DNA from: Pseudomonas sp. TH15
GTDB taxonomy: Bacteria > Pseudomonadota > Gammaproteobacteria > Pseudomonadales > Pseudomonadaceae
NCBI RefSeq assembly: GCF_016651105.1
Contig: NZ_JAEKEL010000001.1
Span: forward strand, 2,594,001-2,658,000
Reading direction: 5' to 3'
DNA: 64,000 nucleotides
Below the pieces are notes generated by a model. That model made no database searches, was not told the DNA's origin, and saw only the letters and a program-made list of their open reading frames with translations. A program made the position numbers and the translations under genes. Below are positions 35,844-44,020 of this stretch, piece after piece; position 1 is the stretch's first letter, and the number at the start of each line of letters is the position of its first letter.

Positions 35844-36317
35844 TCAAGCCTTGTTCAAGGTCTGAGCCGCAGCCAATACCGCATCCACATGCCCCGGCAC
35901 CTTCACGCCGCGCCATTCCTGACGCAACACACCGTCCTTGTCGATCAGGAAAGTGCTGCGATCAACGCCCATATATTCCTTGCCGTAGAGCTTTTTCAGC
36001 TTGATCACGTCGAACAGCTGGCAGAGCGCTTCTTCCTTGTCGCTGATCAGCTCGAAGGTGAATGCCTGCTTGGCTTTGAAATTTTCGTGGGATTTCAGGC
36101 TGTCACGGGACACACCGAAGACTTCGGTGTTGGCAGCCTTAAAGGCCTCAAGCTGATCGCGAAAGCCCTGGCCTTGGGTCGTGCAGCCCGGGGTGCTGTC
36201 CTTCGGATAGAAGTAAATCACCACTTGCTTGCCTTTGAGGCTCGCGAGGCTGACGGTCTGCCCGCTGGTGGCGGGTGCTTCGAAGTCGGTAACCGGTTGG
36301 TCGATAGCAACGGCCAT
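35844..36317 (-). CDS. bcp: Bcp/PrxQ thiol peroxidase
   Basis: 157 aa peroxiredoxin. The peroxidatic Cys45 sits in PKDSTPGCTTQG, and the fold matches the PrxQ length. The resolving Cys five residues later, found in E. coli Bcp (position 50), is Gln here; only C45 and the Cys in ALCQLF remain. It would therefore act as a 1-Cys enzyme or use an outside thiol. It sits before gcvR, as in PAO1. Confidence 0.92.
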   Translation of the reverse strand: MAVAIDQPVTDFEAPATSGQTVSLASLKGKQVVIYFYPKDSTPGCTTQGQGFRDQLEAFKAANTEVFGVSRDSLKSHENFKAKQAFTFELISDKEEALCQLFDVIKLKKLYGKEYMGVDRSTFLIDKDGVLRQEWRGVKVPGHVDAVLAAAQTLNKA

Positions 36318-36327
36318 GAAAGCTTCC

Positions 36328-36888
36328 TTACATTGGGTTTTGTGGGCGCCACGGTTCGATCAGGGCGTCCAGGTTCAGCGCATCGGCGAAATCCAGGAAC
36401 TGATCGCGCAGCCAGCTGATTTGCACGCCGGCCGGCAGCGTCACGGTAAACGTGGCGTTGAGCATGGTGCCGCCGGTTTGCGGCGCCTGATACGTGTCGC
36501 AGGTCAGGTTTTCCAGCTCGACGTTGTGGTCCATGAAGAACTGGCACAACTCGTTGATGATGTCCGAGCGGTAAGCGGAACTGACATAGGCAACGTAAGG
36601 CAGGGCTTGAGGACGGTTCTCCAGTGCCGCACTGCGCACCACGTTGACCGTGAAGGCGTGCTTCTTGGCGAGGGTTGGCAGGCTGCCTTCCAGGCGGGCC
36701 AGAGCGTCCCAGCTGCCGGAGATCTCGAGGATCAGGGCACTGCACTCGCCATGACGGGTCAGGCGAGAGGTGACCACGGCGCAGCGGTTTTCATGGCTGG
36801 CGCGGCACAGGACGTTAGTCAGCTCCATGGGGTTGGCGCCGAGGGCACTGATGACAAGGAATTGTTCGCGAACTGTGGGGGTGGACAT
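36328..36888 (-). CDS. gcvR: GcvR, glycine-cleavage transcriptional repressor
   Basis: 186 aa with two ACT-type amino-acid domains, the second with QISWLRDQFLDFADALNLDAL. GcvR partners GcvA in repressing the glycine-cleavage genes. The start MSTPTVREQFL is the conserved N-terminus. Divergent from dapA, with a 328-base gap. Confidence 0.88.
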   Translation of the reverse strand: MSTPTVREQFLVISALGANPMELTNVLCRASHENRCAVVTSRLTRHGECSALILEISGSWDALARLEGSLPTLAKKHAFTVNVVRSAALENRPQALPYVAYVSSAYRSDIINELCQFFMDHNVELENLTCDTYQAPQTGGTMLNATFTVTLPAGVQISWLRDQFLDFADALNLDALIEPWRPQNPM

Positions 36889-37216
36889 GCAGCATTCCTA
36901 AAGCGATGAGCGGTCGATACTTCTACGGGCTTTTTTAGCCGGGGGCGACCCTGCGCAGACGAATTCAGAAAACCCGGGCCGAAGGTTGCAACGTGCTCCA
37001 GAGTGACCGGAGCGAGGGGTGGCAACGCTGGATCGGGGCTTGTGATGCCGAAAATGGAGGCTGGAACCCGGCGTACGAGCTTATCAGTACCGATCAAAGT
37101 CTGAAGGGTAGCGAAAAGCAGCGCCAAGGGGAATGGCAGCAGCGCAGTACTTCGCTTGTACAAGCATCTTGGCGCCAGTACCATTACGGCTCTCTTTTTC
37201 CGGCAGGAGCGGTTGC
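36889..37216. promoter_or_regulatory. gcvR-dapA divergent control region
   Basis: 328 bases, no gene seen. It must carry the promoters of gcvR and of the dapA-bamC unit; no motif stands out. AGGAG lies before the dapA ATG. Confidence 0.5.
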
Positions 37217-38095
37217 ATGATTGCGGGCAGTATGGTGGCACTGGTCACACCCATGGATGCACAAGGTCGTCTCGACTGGGACAGCCTGAGCAAACTGGTG
37301 GACTTTCACCTGCAAAACGGCACCCACGCCATCGTGGCGGTCGGCACTACAGGTGAATCGGCCACGCTAGACGTGAACGAACACATCGAAGTGATTCGTT
37401 ACGTGGTCAAGCAGGTTGCAGGGCGCATCCCGGTCATCGCCGGTACCGGTGCCAACTCGACGCGCGAAGCCATCGAGCTGACCACTAATGCCAAGGTCGC
37501 TGGCGCCGATGCCTGCCTGCTGGTCACGCCTTACTACAACAAGCCGACCCAGGAAGGCTTGTACCAGCACTTCAAGGCCATCGCCGAAGCGGTCGATATC
37601 CCGCAGATCCTTTACAACGTGCCTGGCCGCACCGCGTGCGACATGCAGGCCGAGACTGTGATCCGCCTGTCGACCGTGAAAAATATCATCGGTATCAAGG
37701 AAGCCACTGGCGACCTGGACCGTGCCAAGGCGATCATCGACGGTGTCAGCAAAGACTTCCTGGTGATCTCCGGTGACGATGCCACCGCTGTCGAGCTGAT
37801 CCTGCTGGGCGGCAAAGGCAACATCTCGGTGACCGCCAACGTCGCCCCGCGTGACATGGCCGACCTGTGCAACGCCGCGCTCAAGGGCGACGCCGTGACT
37901 GCTCGTGCCATCCACGAAAAGCTGATGCCGCTCAATAAAACCCTGTTTATCGAATCCAACCCTATCCCCGTGAAATGGGCGCTGCATGAAATGGGCTTGA
38001 TGCCGGACGGTATCCGTCTGCCGCTCACCTGGCTCAGTGCTGCCTGTCACGAACCGCTGCGGCAGGCCATGCGCCAGTCCGGCGTCCTGGTTTAA
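37217..38095 (+). CDS. dapA: 4-hydroxy-tetrahydrodipicolinate synthase
   Basis: 292 aa TIM-barrel lyase of lysine and diaminopimelate synthesis. The Schiff-base Lys161 is in [10 protein letters not shown], the catalytic Tyr133 in [10 protein letters not shown], and GTTGES is near residue 43. Start [13 protein letters not shown] at 37217 with CAGGAG upstream; a longer frame adds 28 non-family residues. It precedes bamC by 17 bases, a conserved pair. Confidence 0.96.
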   Translation: MIAGSMVALVTPMDAQGRLDWDSLSKLVDFHLQNGTHAIVAVGTTGESATLDVNEHIEVIRYVVKQVAGRIPVIAGTGANSTREAIELTTNAKVAGADACLLVTPYYNKPTQEGLYQHFKAIAEAVDIPQILYNVPGRTACDMQAETVIRLSTVKNIIGIKEATGDLDRAKAIIDGVSKDFLVISGDDATAVELILLGGKGNISVTANVAPRDMADLCNAALKGDAVTARAIHEKLMPLNKTLFIESNPIPVKWALHEMGLMPDGIRLPLTWLSAACHEPLRQAMRQSGVLV

Positions 38096-38112
38096 TTGAG
38101 GAAGTACAACGC

Positions 38113-39228
38113 ATGAAGCGAATGGCCGGACTTTCCGCACTTGCCTTGATTATCTCCAGCACCAGTGGCTGCGGATGGATCTGGGGCCCGGAAGGTTACT
38201 TCCGTGACCGTGGTAGCGATTACCTGGAAGCGCAACAGACTGCACCGATGCAACTGCCCCCGAATGTCAGCACCTCCAAACGTCTGGATCCGCTGTTGCC
38301 GATCCCGCGTAACGTGGCCGATGACACCACCAAGGGCGAATACATCGTGCCGCGTCCGCAGCCGCTGTCGGCGATTGCTGATGCCAGCGACTACACGCTG
38401 CAAAAAAGCGCTGGTTCGAGCTGGGTCATGGGTCAGCACCCACCGGCCGAAGTCTGGCCAGTGGCTGTCCAGTTCTTCCAGGACAACGGTTTCCGTCTGG
38501 ACGAACAACGCCCGCAAACCGGTGAGTTCACGACCACCTGGCAGCATTCCGACGAGCTCTCCGCTGCCATGGCCAAGCGCCTGAGCGCGGCTGGCATCGC
38601 CGCCGACAGCGAAACCCGCGTGCGGGTCCGCATCGAGCCAGGCGTGCAGCGCAACACCAGTGAAATCTACGTGGTCAGCGCCCAGCGTCCTGCTGGCAGC
38701 ACCTCCGACGTCGATTTCACCAACCGTTCGGTCAACACTGGCCTGGACGCGGCACTGGTGGACGACATGCTTGCGAGCATGAGCCGCATCTCCGAGAAGG
38801 GCGGTTCGGTCTCCATGCTGGCTTCCCAGGACTCCGACAAGCCAAACCGCGTCAGCCTGAGCGAAGACGGCAGCGGCAACCCGATCCTGAACGTCGGTCC
38901 GGACCTGGACCGCGCCTGGTCGAGTGTCGGTCGTGCGCTGGAACAGGGCGAATGGCGTGTTGAAGACATCAACCGCAGCCTGGGCCTGTACTACATCAAC
39001 TTGTCGGAAAAAGCCGAGAAGAAAGACGAGAAGCCTGGTTTCTTCAGCAGCCTGTTCGGCAGTGCGCCGACCAAGGAAGAAGTTGAAGCCCGTGCCGACC
39101 GTTATCAGGTTCGTCTGAGCAAGGTGGGCGAGAACGTCCAGGTCACCGTCGAGAAAAACATCAACACCGTGGCGCCGGCAGAAGTGGCTCGCAAAGTGTT
39201 GAGCGTGATTCAGGACAACCTGGGCTGA
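38113..39228 (+). CDS. bamC: BamC outer-membrane assembly lipoprotein
   Basis: 371 aa lipoprotein (formerly NlpB) of the BAM complex. The signal peptide MKRMAGLSALALIISSTSGC has lipobox STSGC. The N-terminal flexible part PEGYFRDRGSDYLEAQ is a known BamC segment, and two helix-grip domains follow. It sits after dapA as in E. coli and PAO1. Confidence 0.93.
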   Translation: MKRMAGLSALALIISSTSGCGWIWGPEGYFRDRGSDYLEAQQTAPMQLPPNVSTSKRLDPLLPIPRNVADDTTKGEYIVPRPQPLSAIADASDYTLQKSAGSSWVMGQHPPAEVWPVAVQFFQDNGFRLDEQRPQTGEFTTTWQHSDELSAAMAKRLSAAGIAADSETRVRVRIEPGVQRNTSEIYVVSAQRPAGSTSDVDFTNRSVNTGLDAALVDDMLASMSRISEKGGSVSMLASQDSDKPNRVSLSEDGSGNPILNVGPDLDRAWSSVGRALEQGEWRVEDINRSLGLYYINLSEKAEKKDEKPGFFSSLFGSAPTKEEVEARADRYQVRLSKVGENVQVTVEKNINTVAPAEVARKVLSVIQDNLG

Positions 39229-39232
39229 TCAC

Positions 39233-39991
39233 ATGCGTTTTGCCGTTCTCGGCAGCGGTAGCCAAGGGAACGGCACGCTGATAGCCAGCGCTGACACGTA
39301 TGTGCTGGTGGATTGTGGTTTCTCCCTGCGGGAAACCGAAAAACGCCTGCTGCGCCTGGGTGTAAACCCGGCGCAGTTGAGCGCGATACTCGTGACCCAC
39401 GAACATGCCGACCACGTGCATGGCGTGGGTTTGCTGTCTCGGCGCTACAATCTGCCTGTCTACCTCAGTCGCGGCACCCTGCGCGGGATGCGCAAACCGA
39501 TTGAACCCGCGGGCTTCCTGGCCGGCGGCGAGCAATTGCAAATCGGCGCCCTGAACATCGAAGTCATTGCCGTGGCCCACGATGCACAGGAACCGACGCA
39601 ATACGTCTTCAATGACGGTGAGCGGCGCTTCGGCCTGTTGACCGACCTGGGCTCGTATTGCAGCAAGGTGCTGGACGGCTATCGAGACCTCGATGCGTTG
39701 ATGATCGAGTCCAACCATTGCCGTGACATGCTGGCTCGCGGTCACTACCCGTACTTCCTGAAGCAACGGGTGGGCGGTGAACTGGGACATTTGAACAACC
39801 ACCAGGCGGCATTCCTGGTGTCCGAGTTGGGCTGGCAAGGCCTGCAACACCTGGTCCTGGCCCATCTGAGCAGCAAGAACAACCTGCCGCAGCTGGCCCG
39901 GCAATGTTTTGTCGACACCCTCGGGTGCGACCCGGACTGGCTGCAACTGGCCGATCAAGATTCAGGGCTCGACTGGCGACACATCGCCTAG
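39233..39991 (+). CDS. MBL-fold metallohydrolase (YycJ-like)
   Basis: 252 aa. The zinc motif THEHADHVHG is at about 55-64, and other ligands follow in EVIAVAHDAQEP and IESNHC. YycJ/WalJ enzymes link the cell wall to DNA damage in Firmicutes, but in pseudomonads the role is unknown. It is four bases downstream of bamC and upstream of purC; PAO1 has the same order. Confidence 0.88.
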   Translation: MRFAVLGSGSQGNGTLIASADTYVLVDCGFSLRETEKRLLRLGVNPAQLSAILVTHEHADHVHGVGLLSRRYNLPVYLSRGTLRGMRKPIEPAGFLAGGEQLQIGALNIEVIAVAHDAQEPTQYVFNDGERRFGLLTDLGSYCSKVLDGYRDLDALMIESNHCRDMLARGHYPYFLKQRVGGELGHLNNHQAAFLVSELGWQGLQHLVLAHLSSKNNLPQLARQCFVDTLGCDPDWLQLADQDSGLDWRHIA

Positions 39992-40019
39992 CCCACCTAC
40001 TTAGCAAGCGGAGCCCATC

Positions 40020-40733
40020 ATGGAAAAACGTGAAGAACTCTACCGCGGCAAAGCCAAATCGGTTTTCAAGACCGATGACGCTGACCGCTTGATCCTGCTG
40101 TTTCGCAACGACACCTCGGCGTTCGACGGCAAGCGTATCGAGCAGCTCGACCGCAAAGGCATGGTGAACAACAAGTTCAACGCCTTCATCATGCAGAAAC
40201 TCGAAGCGGCCGGCGTGCCGACCCAATTCGACAAACTGCTGGGCGACAACGAGTGCCTGGTGAAGAAGCTCGACATGATCCCGGTCGAGTGCGTCGTGCG
40301 TAACTACGCCGCCGGCAGCCTGGTCAAGCGTCTGGGCGTCGAAGAAGGCCTGAAGCTCAACCCTTACACCTTCGAACTGTTCCTGAAGGACGACGCCAAG
40401 GGCGACCCGTTCATCAACGAATCCCACGTCGTGGCGTTCGGTTGGGGTACCGCCGAGCAACTGGTTCGCATGAAAGAACTGTCGCTCAAGGTCAACGAAG
40501 TCCTGAGCAAACTGTTCGACGACGCCGGCCTGCTGCTGGTCGACTTCAAACTCGAGTTCGGCGTGTTCTCCGACGGCTCCATCGTCCTGGGCGACGAATT
40601 CAGCCCGGACGGCTGCCGTCTGTGGGACAAGGCTACTGGCAAGAAAATGGACAAAGACCGCTTCCGCCAGGGCCTCGGTGACGTCATCGAAGCCTACGAA
40701 GAAGTCGCCAATCGTCTGGGCGTACCGCTTTAA
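40020..40733 (+). CDS. purC: SAICAR synthetase
   Basis: 237 aa, the seventh step of purine synthesis. It begins [20 protein letters not shown], and [11 protein letters not shown] and [14 protein letters not shown] are the family catalytic motifs. The length matches E. coli PurC. AGCGGAG lies before the ATG. A tRNA-Ser gene follows. Confidence 0.97.
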   Translation: MEKREELYRGKAKSVFKTDDADRLILLFRNDTSAFDGKRIEQLDRKGMVNNKFNAFIMQKLEAAGVPTQFDKLLGDNECLVKKLDMIPVECVVRNYAAGSLVKRLGVEEGLKLNPYTFELFLKDDAKGDPFINESHVVAFGWGTAEQLVRMKELSLKVNEVLSKLFDDAGLLLVDFKLEFGVFSDGSIVLGDEFSPDGCRLWDKATGKKMDKDRFRQGLGDVIEAYEEVANRLGVPL

Positions 40734-40817
40734 TCGACGCAAGCATCTGATAGCACGGAAAAAATTTCGCTTAGGGGGTTCGCTTCCGGCAAAAGTGTTG
40801 TTATGATGCGCGCCGTT

Positions 40818-40907
40818 GGAGAGATGCCAGAGTGGCCGAATGGGACGGATTCGAAATCCGTTGTACCTTCACCGGTACCTAGGGTTCGAATCCCTATCTC
40901 TCCGCCA
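40818..40907 (+). tRNA. tRNA-Ser (anticodon CGA)
   Basis: A 90-base class II tRNA with encoded CCA. The acceptor GGAGAGA pairs with TCTCTCC. The anticodon loop TTCGAAA gives CGA (40852-40854). A long variable arm (TACCTTCACCGGTA) and GGTTCGAATCC T arm are present. Confidence 0.95.
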
Positions 40908-40915
40908 TTACATAG

Positions 40916-40951
40916 AAAAAGCCCCGTAGATGAAAATCTACGGGGCTTTTT
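40916..40951 (+). terminator. Terminator after tRNA-Ser
   Basis: A perfect 16-pair stem, including the A and T runs, closed by a GAAA loop. Confidence 0.9.
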
Positions 40952-41091
40952 CGTTTTTGGATTCTATGAATGTCATTGGTCATTTTTTCAGAGCGACTCG
41001 GCTGCTTTCAATAAAGCTGCGCGCTATCTACTCAGGTTGAGTGCCCCTCTGACGTGCAAAAGCCCCACAGGCCTGAACCCGTGGGGCTTTT
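40952..41091 (+). other. Candidate short transcript ended by a second terminator
   Basis: About 105 bases without a frame precede a second hairpin (AAAAGCCCCAC/GTGGGGCTTTT, 41058-41091) closely resembling the first. It could be a small RNA or a decayed tRNA region with its own terminator. No promoter was identified. Confidence 0.35.
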
Positions 41092-41131
41092 TCATTTACG
41101 CAAGGCTACATCACCCCGCGCCCCAGCCAAT

Positions 41132-41338
41132 TCACGGCTGCGAGTGCCCCAACTTCCGTTTGATCAAGTCATACACATCCTTATGCGTCGAGTTGTGCAG
41201 CGTCTTGTCCATGCACGCGGTCGTCAGGAAGGTTTTCACTTCGTCCTTGGCATGCGGATAGAGGCCGGCGACATAGTCAGCTTCGTGTTCTTGCGAGCAG
41301 TTGAAGTACTTGTCGTCTTTCGCTTTGTCTCTGGCCAT
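41132..41338 (-). CDS. Small hypothetical protein
   Basis: 68 aa, highly charged. It starts MARDKAKDDKYFNCSQEHE; GGAG lies six to seven bases before the ATG, and a longer frame is less likely. Two cysteines (NCS, TTACMDKT) are present and there is no membrane segment. The product is Pseudomonas-type but not identified; function unknown. Confidence 0.65.
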   Translation of the reverse strand: MARDKAKDDKYFNCSQEHEADYVAGLYPHAKDEVKTFLTTACMDKTLHNSTHKDVYDLIKRKLGHSQP

Positions 41339-41487
41339 TTCTGCGGCTCCTGTTGAGTTCGACTGTGTCGCGAGAGAGGGCCGGATGGCCCCGTGCCTCA
41401 ATCAGCCTAGGGGGCAGAAATGGCTCGCCAGTGCTTCAGTCAAAAAGGAAGTGGCTGTAGGACTCAGCCCTGCTTTGGCTCACGCGG

Positions 41488-41679
41488 TTAAATTTCCTTG
41501 ACCGGTGTTTCGCCATGTACCGCTTTGATCAACCCGATCACATGCAAACAATCCGCTTTGTTCACATAAGACTCGCCGCTGGCGACGGTCTCGTGATTGC
41601 CTGCGCGCAGCCTCCAGCGCCATTGCCCTTTGCCGGTGCTCGAAGTGCCTCTGGATTGCCTGTAAATCTCGAAATACAT
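41488..41679 (-). CDS. YegP family (DUF1508) protein
   Basis: 63 aa, a single YegP unit: MYFEIYRQSRG-STGKGQWRWRLRAGNHETVASGESY. E. coli YegP has two such units in tandem. No function is established. It lies close to the previous small gene, and 150 bases of unassigned sequence separate them. Confidence 0.8.
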   Translation of the reverse strand: MYFEIYRQSRGTSSTGKGQWRWRLRAGNHETVASGESYVNKADCLHVIGLIKAVHGETPVKEI

Positions 41680-41958
41680 TCAGTTCGCTCCATGCGATTT
41701 ATTCCTGCGACAGCCAGTGTGTCGCAACGACGCAAGCCTAGCGCAGGCGGTTTTTTTGGCTATCGGACATTTGTTTCCAATCGTTGGCGGATGTTTCTGA
41801 AGGGCGCGGGCCAGAGCGCTGGAATAGGCCTCTGGATTGGCCAATATGACGCCGTCTGACCCTTGCAACAGCAACCACGCTGCTGCTTAATACGGGTCGG
41901 CTCATGGCGTCGAACCTTGTTCGATGACCGACAAACACTATAAGAAAGAGCACTCCTT
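41680..41958. other. Intergenic stretch before the gtr-like operon
   Basis: No confident gene. Minus-strand frames show protein-like stretches (SDGVILANPEAYSSALARAL in one, NDWKQMSDSQKNRLR in another) but no start, ribosome site or continuity, and they lie in different frames. Confidence 0.4.
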
Positions 41959-42923
41959 TTGACTCAGCACGGAACGCAACAGGCCGGGCAGGTGACGTTA
42001 TCGCTGGTGGTCCCCGTTTTTAACGAGGAGGACAGCCTCGACACGTTTCTGCTGCGCATCAATGAAGTCTTTCAGGCCCAGACGCTGATCGATCTCGAAA
42101 TGGTATTCGTCAACGACGGCAGTACCGATGCCACGCTTGAGCGGCTGCTGGATCGTCAGCAGCAAGATGCCCGCCTGCGTATCGTCGACCTCAGTCGCAA
42201 CTTCGGCAAAGAGGCGGCGTTGTCCGCCGGTTTGCAGATTGCCACCGGGCAGATCGTGGTGCCGATCGACGCGGACCTGCAGGATCCCCCGAAATTATTC
42301 TGCAAATGATCGAGCGCTGGCGTGAGGGTTTTGAAGTCGTCCTCGGTCACCGCATCAGCCGCCGCAGCGATACCTGGGCCAAGCAGACCTCGGCGCACTG
42401 GTTCTATCGTCTGCACAACAAGATTGCCGAACAACCACTCCCCGAGAACGTCGGTGATTTTCGCCTGATGGATCGTTGCGTGGTGGATGCCTTGCTGACG
42501 TTGCCCGAGTCCCGGCGATTCATGAAAGGCTTGTTCGCCTGGGTCGGTTTTCGCACGACCCACGTTGATTATGAGCGCCCTGAACGGGTAGCTGGGCAGA
42601 GCAAGTTCAACGGCTGGCGGTTGTGGAATTTCGCCCTCGAAGGCATTACCAGTTTCAGCACCGAACCGTTGCGGGTCTGGACCTACGTAGGAGCATTGGT
42701 GTCGGTGGTGTCTTTTGCCTTCGCCATTTTCATTGTGGTGCGCACGTTGTTTACCGGGATTGACGTGCCGGGTTACGCCTCGCTGATGGTGGCGGTGACC
42801 TTTCTCGGTGGCCTGCAACTGATCGGCATCGGGGTGCTCGGCGAATACCTGGGCCGCACCTACATCGAATCAAAGCGCCGGCCGGTTTATCTGGTGCGTC
42901 GTGTCTATAACCCCAAGGACTGA
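41959..42923 (+). pseudogene. GtrB-like glycosyltransferase (GT2, dolichol-phosphate type), frameshifted
   Basis: Inner-membrane GT2 that loads a sugar on undecaprenyl phosphate. The catalytic half begins LSLVVPVFNEEDSLDTF, with DGSTDATLE and DADLQDP; two C-terminal transmembrane helices lie around YVGALVSVVSFAFAIF and GLQLIGIGVLGEYLG. The frame breaks at a C5 run (42286-42290): upstream reads DADLQDPPKLFCK then stop at 42309; downstream resumes at MIERWREGFEVVLGHR. One added C gives DLQDPPEIILQMIERW, the family sequence. The TTG start at 41959 is weakly supported. Part of a four-gene gtr-like operon. Confidence 0.85.
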
Positions 42924-42926
42924 ACC

Positions 42927-43637
42927 ATGGATCTCAAGGAAACCGACATCCTCGGTTCAAGCATTGACCAGCATTGGTATTACGCCTCAAAAGCAGCGGC
43001 CACCAAGCGTCTACTGGGCGATACACCGATCAAAAAGATTCTCGATGTGGGCGCCGGCTCCGGGTTTTTTACCCATCACCTGCTGACCCACACCGCCGCG
43101 AACGAAGCCTGGTGCGTGGACATCAGTTACGACGCGGATTCCGACGCCAGCACCTGCGGGAAACCGGTGCATTACCGTCGCGGCATTGAGGCCGTGGATG
43201 CCGATCTGGTGCTGCTGATGGATGTGCTGGAGCATGTCGACGACGACGTCGGGCTGCTCAAGGCTTATGTCGATAAAGTGCCGTCCGGCAGCCGTTTCTT
43301 GATGACGGTGCCGGCGTTCCAGTTCCTCTGGAGCGGGCACGATGACTTCCTCGAACACAAACGTCGCTACACCCTGGCGCAATTTGAAAAAGTAGCCCGG
43401 GACGCTGGTTTGACGGTGAAGCAGGGCGCCTACTATTTTGGTGCGGTGTTCCCGATTGCGGCGACGTTGCGGCTATTGCCCAAAGGCGCGCAACCGTCGC
43501 CGCCGCGTTCGCAACTCAAACAGCATCATCGCGTGGTGAACTCAATCCTGAAGACCTTGTGCAGCATCGAATTACCGCTCATGGGCTTGAATCGTCTGGC
43601 CGGTCTGACGGTGTTTGTACTGGCGCAGAAGCCGTGA
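42927..43637 (+). CDS. SAM methyltransferase in the gtr-like operon
   Basis: 236 aa class I methyltransferase. Motif I is ILDVGAGSGFFTHHL at about residues 38-52, motif II is WCVDISYDAD, followed by DLVLLMDVLEHVDDD. It starts MDLKETDILGSSIDQHW three bases after the GT2 gene and runs into the GtrA gene (overlap GTGA). A methyl or sugar-modifying step in the same glycan is the simplest reading; the acceptor is unknown. Confidence 0.8.
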   Translation: MDLKETDILGSSIDQHWYYASKAAATKRLLGDTPIKKILDVGAGSGFFTHHLLTHTAANEAWCVDISYDADSDASTCGKPVHYRRGIEAVDADLVLLMDVLEHVDDDVGLLKAYVDKVPSGSRFLMTVPAFQFLWSGHDDFLEHKRRYTLAQFEKVARDAGLTVKQGAYYFGAVFPIAATLRLLPKGAQPSPPRSQLKQHHRVVNSILKTLCSIELPLMGLNRLAGLTVFVLAQKP

Positions 43638-44020
43638 CGTCAGCCGAAAAATCAGCGGTGATCAAAAGGGCGCTGAGGTTTGCCGTGACCGGATTATTTG
43701 TCACCGCGCTTCACGCAGTCGTCGCGGTGCTGTTCATCAACTTCGTGATGCCGATGCCGCCCCTGGCCAATGGCGTGGCATTTGCCGTGGCCACCGTGGT
43801 GTCTTACGTGATCAACACCACCTGGAGCTTTTCCGCACGGCTGCATGGCCGCACATTACTGCGCTTCATGATGGTCTCCGGCGCAGGCTTTCTACTGGCG
43901 ATGTTCGTGGCTTGGGCGGCGCAAATGGCCGGGCTCAATTATTTGCTGGGGATCGGCGCGGTGGCGTTGACCCTTCCGGCCTTCACCTTTGTATTGCATA
44001 ACTTCTGGACGTATCGATGA
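43634..44020 (+). CDS. GtrA-family flippase-like membrane protein
   Basis: 128 aa, four transmembrane segments, GtrA fold. GtrA proteins are thought to flip undecaprenyl-linked sugars across the inner membrane. The start is GTG 43634 overlapping the methyltransferase stop (GTGA); its stop overlaps the next ATG (ATGA at 44017). Motifs RFAVTGLFVTALHAVVAVL and NTTWSF fit the family. Confidence 0.88.
   Translation: MTSAEKSAVIKRALRFAVTGLFVTALHAVVAVLFINFVMPMPPLANGVAFAVATVVSYVINTTWSFSARLHGRTLLRFMMVSGAGFLLAMFVAWAAQMAGLNYLLGIGAVALTLPAFTFVLHNFWTYR

Noticed and set aside
41680..41953. Small minus-strand genes upstream of yegP
   Set aside because: Protein-like fragments lie in different frames with no start or ribosome site.
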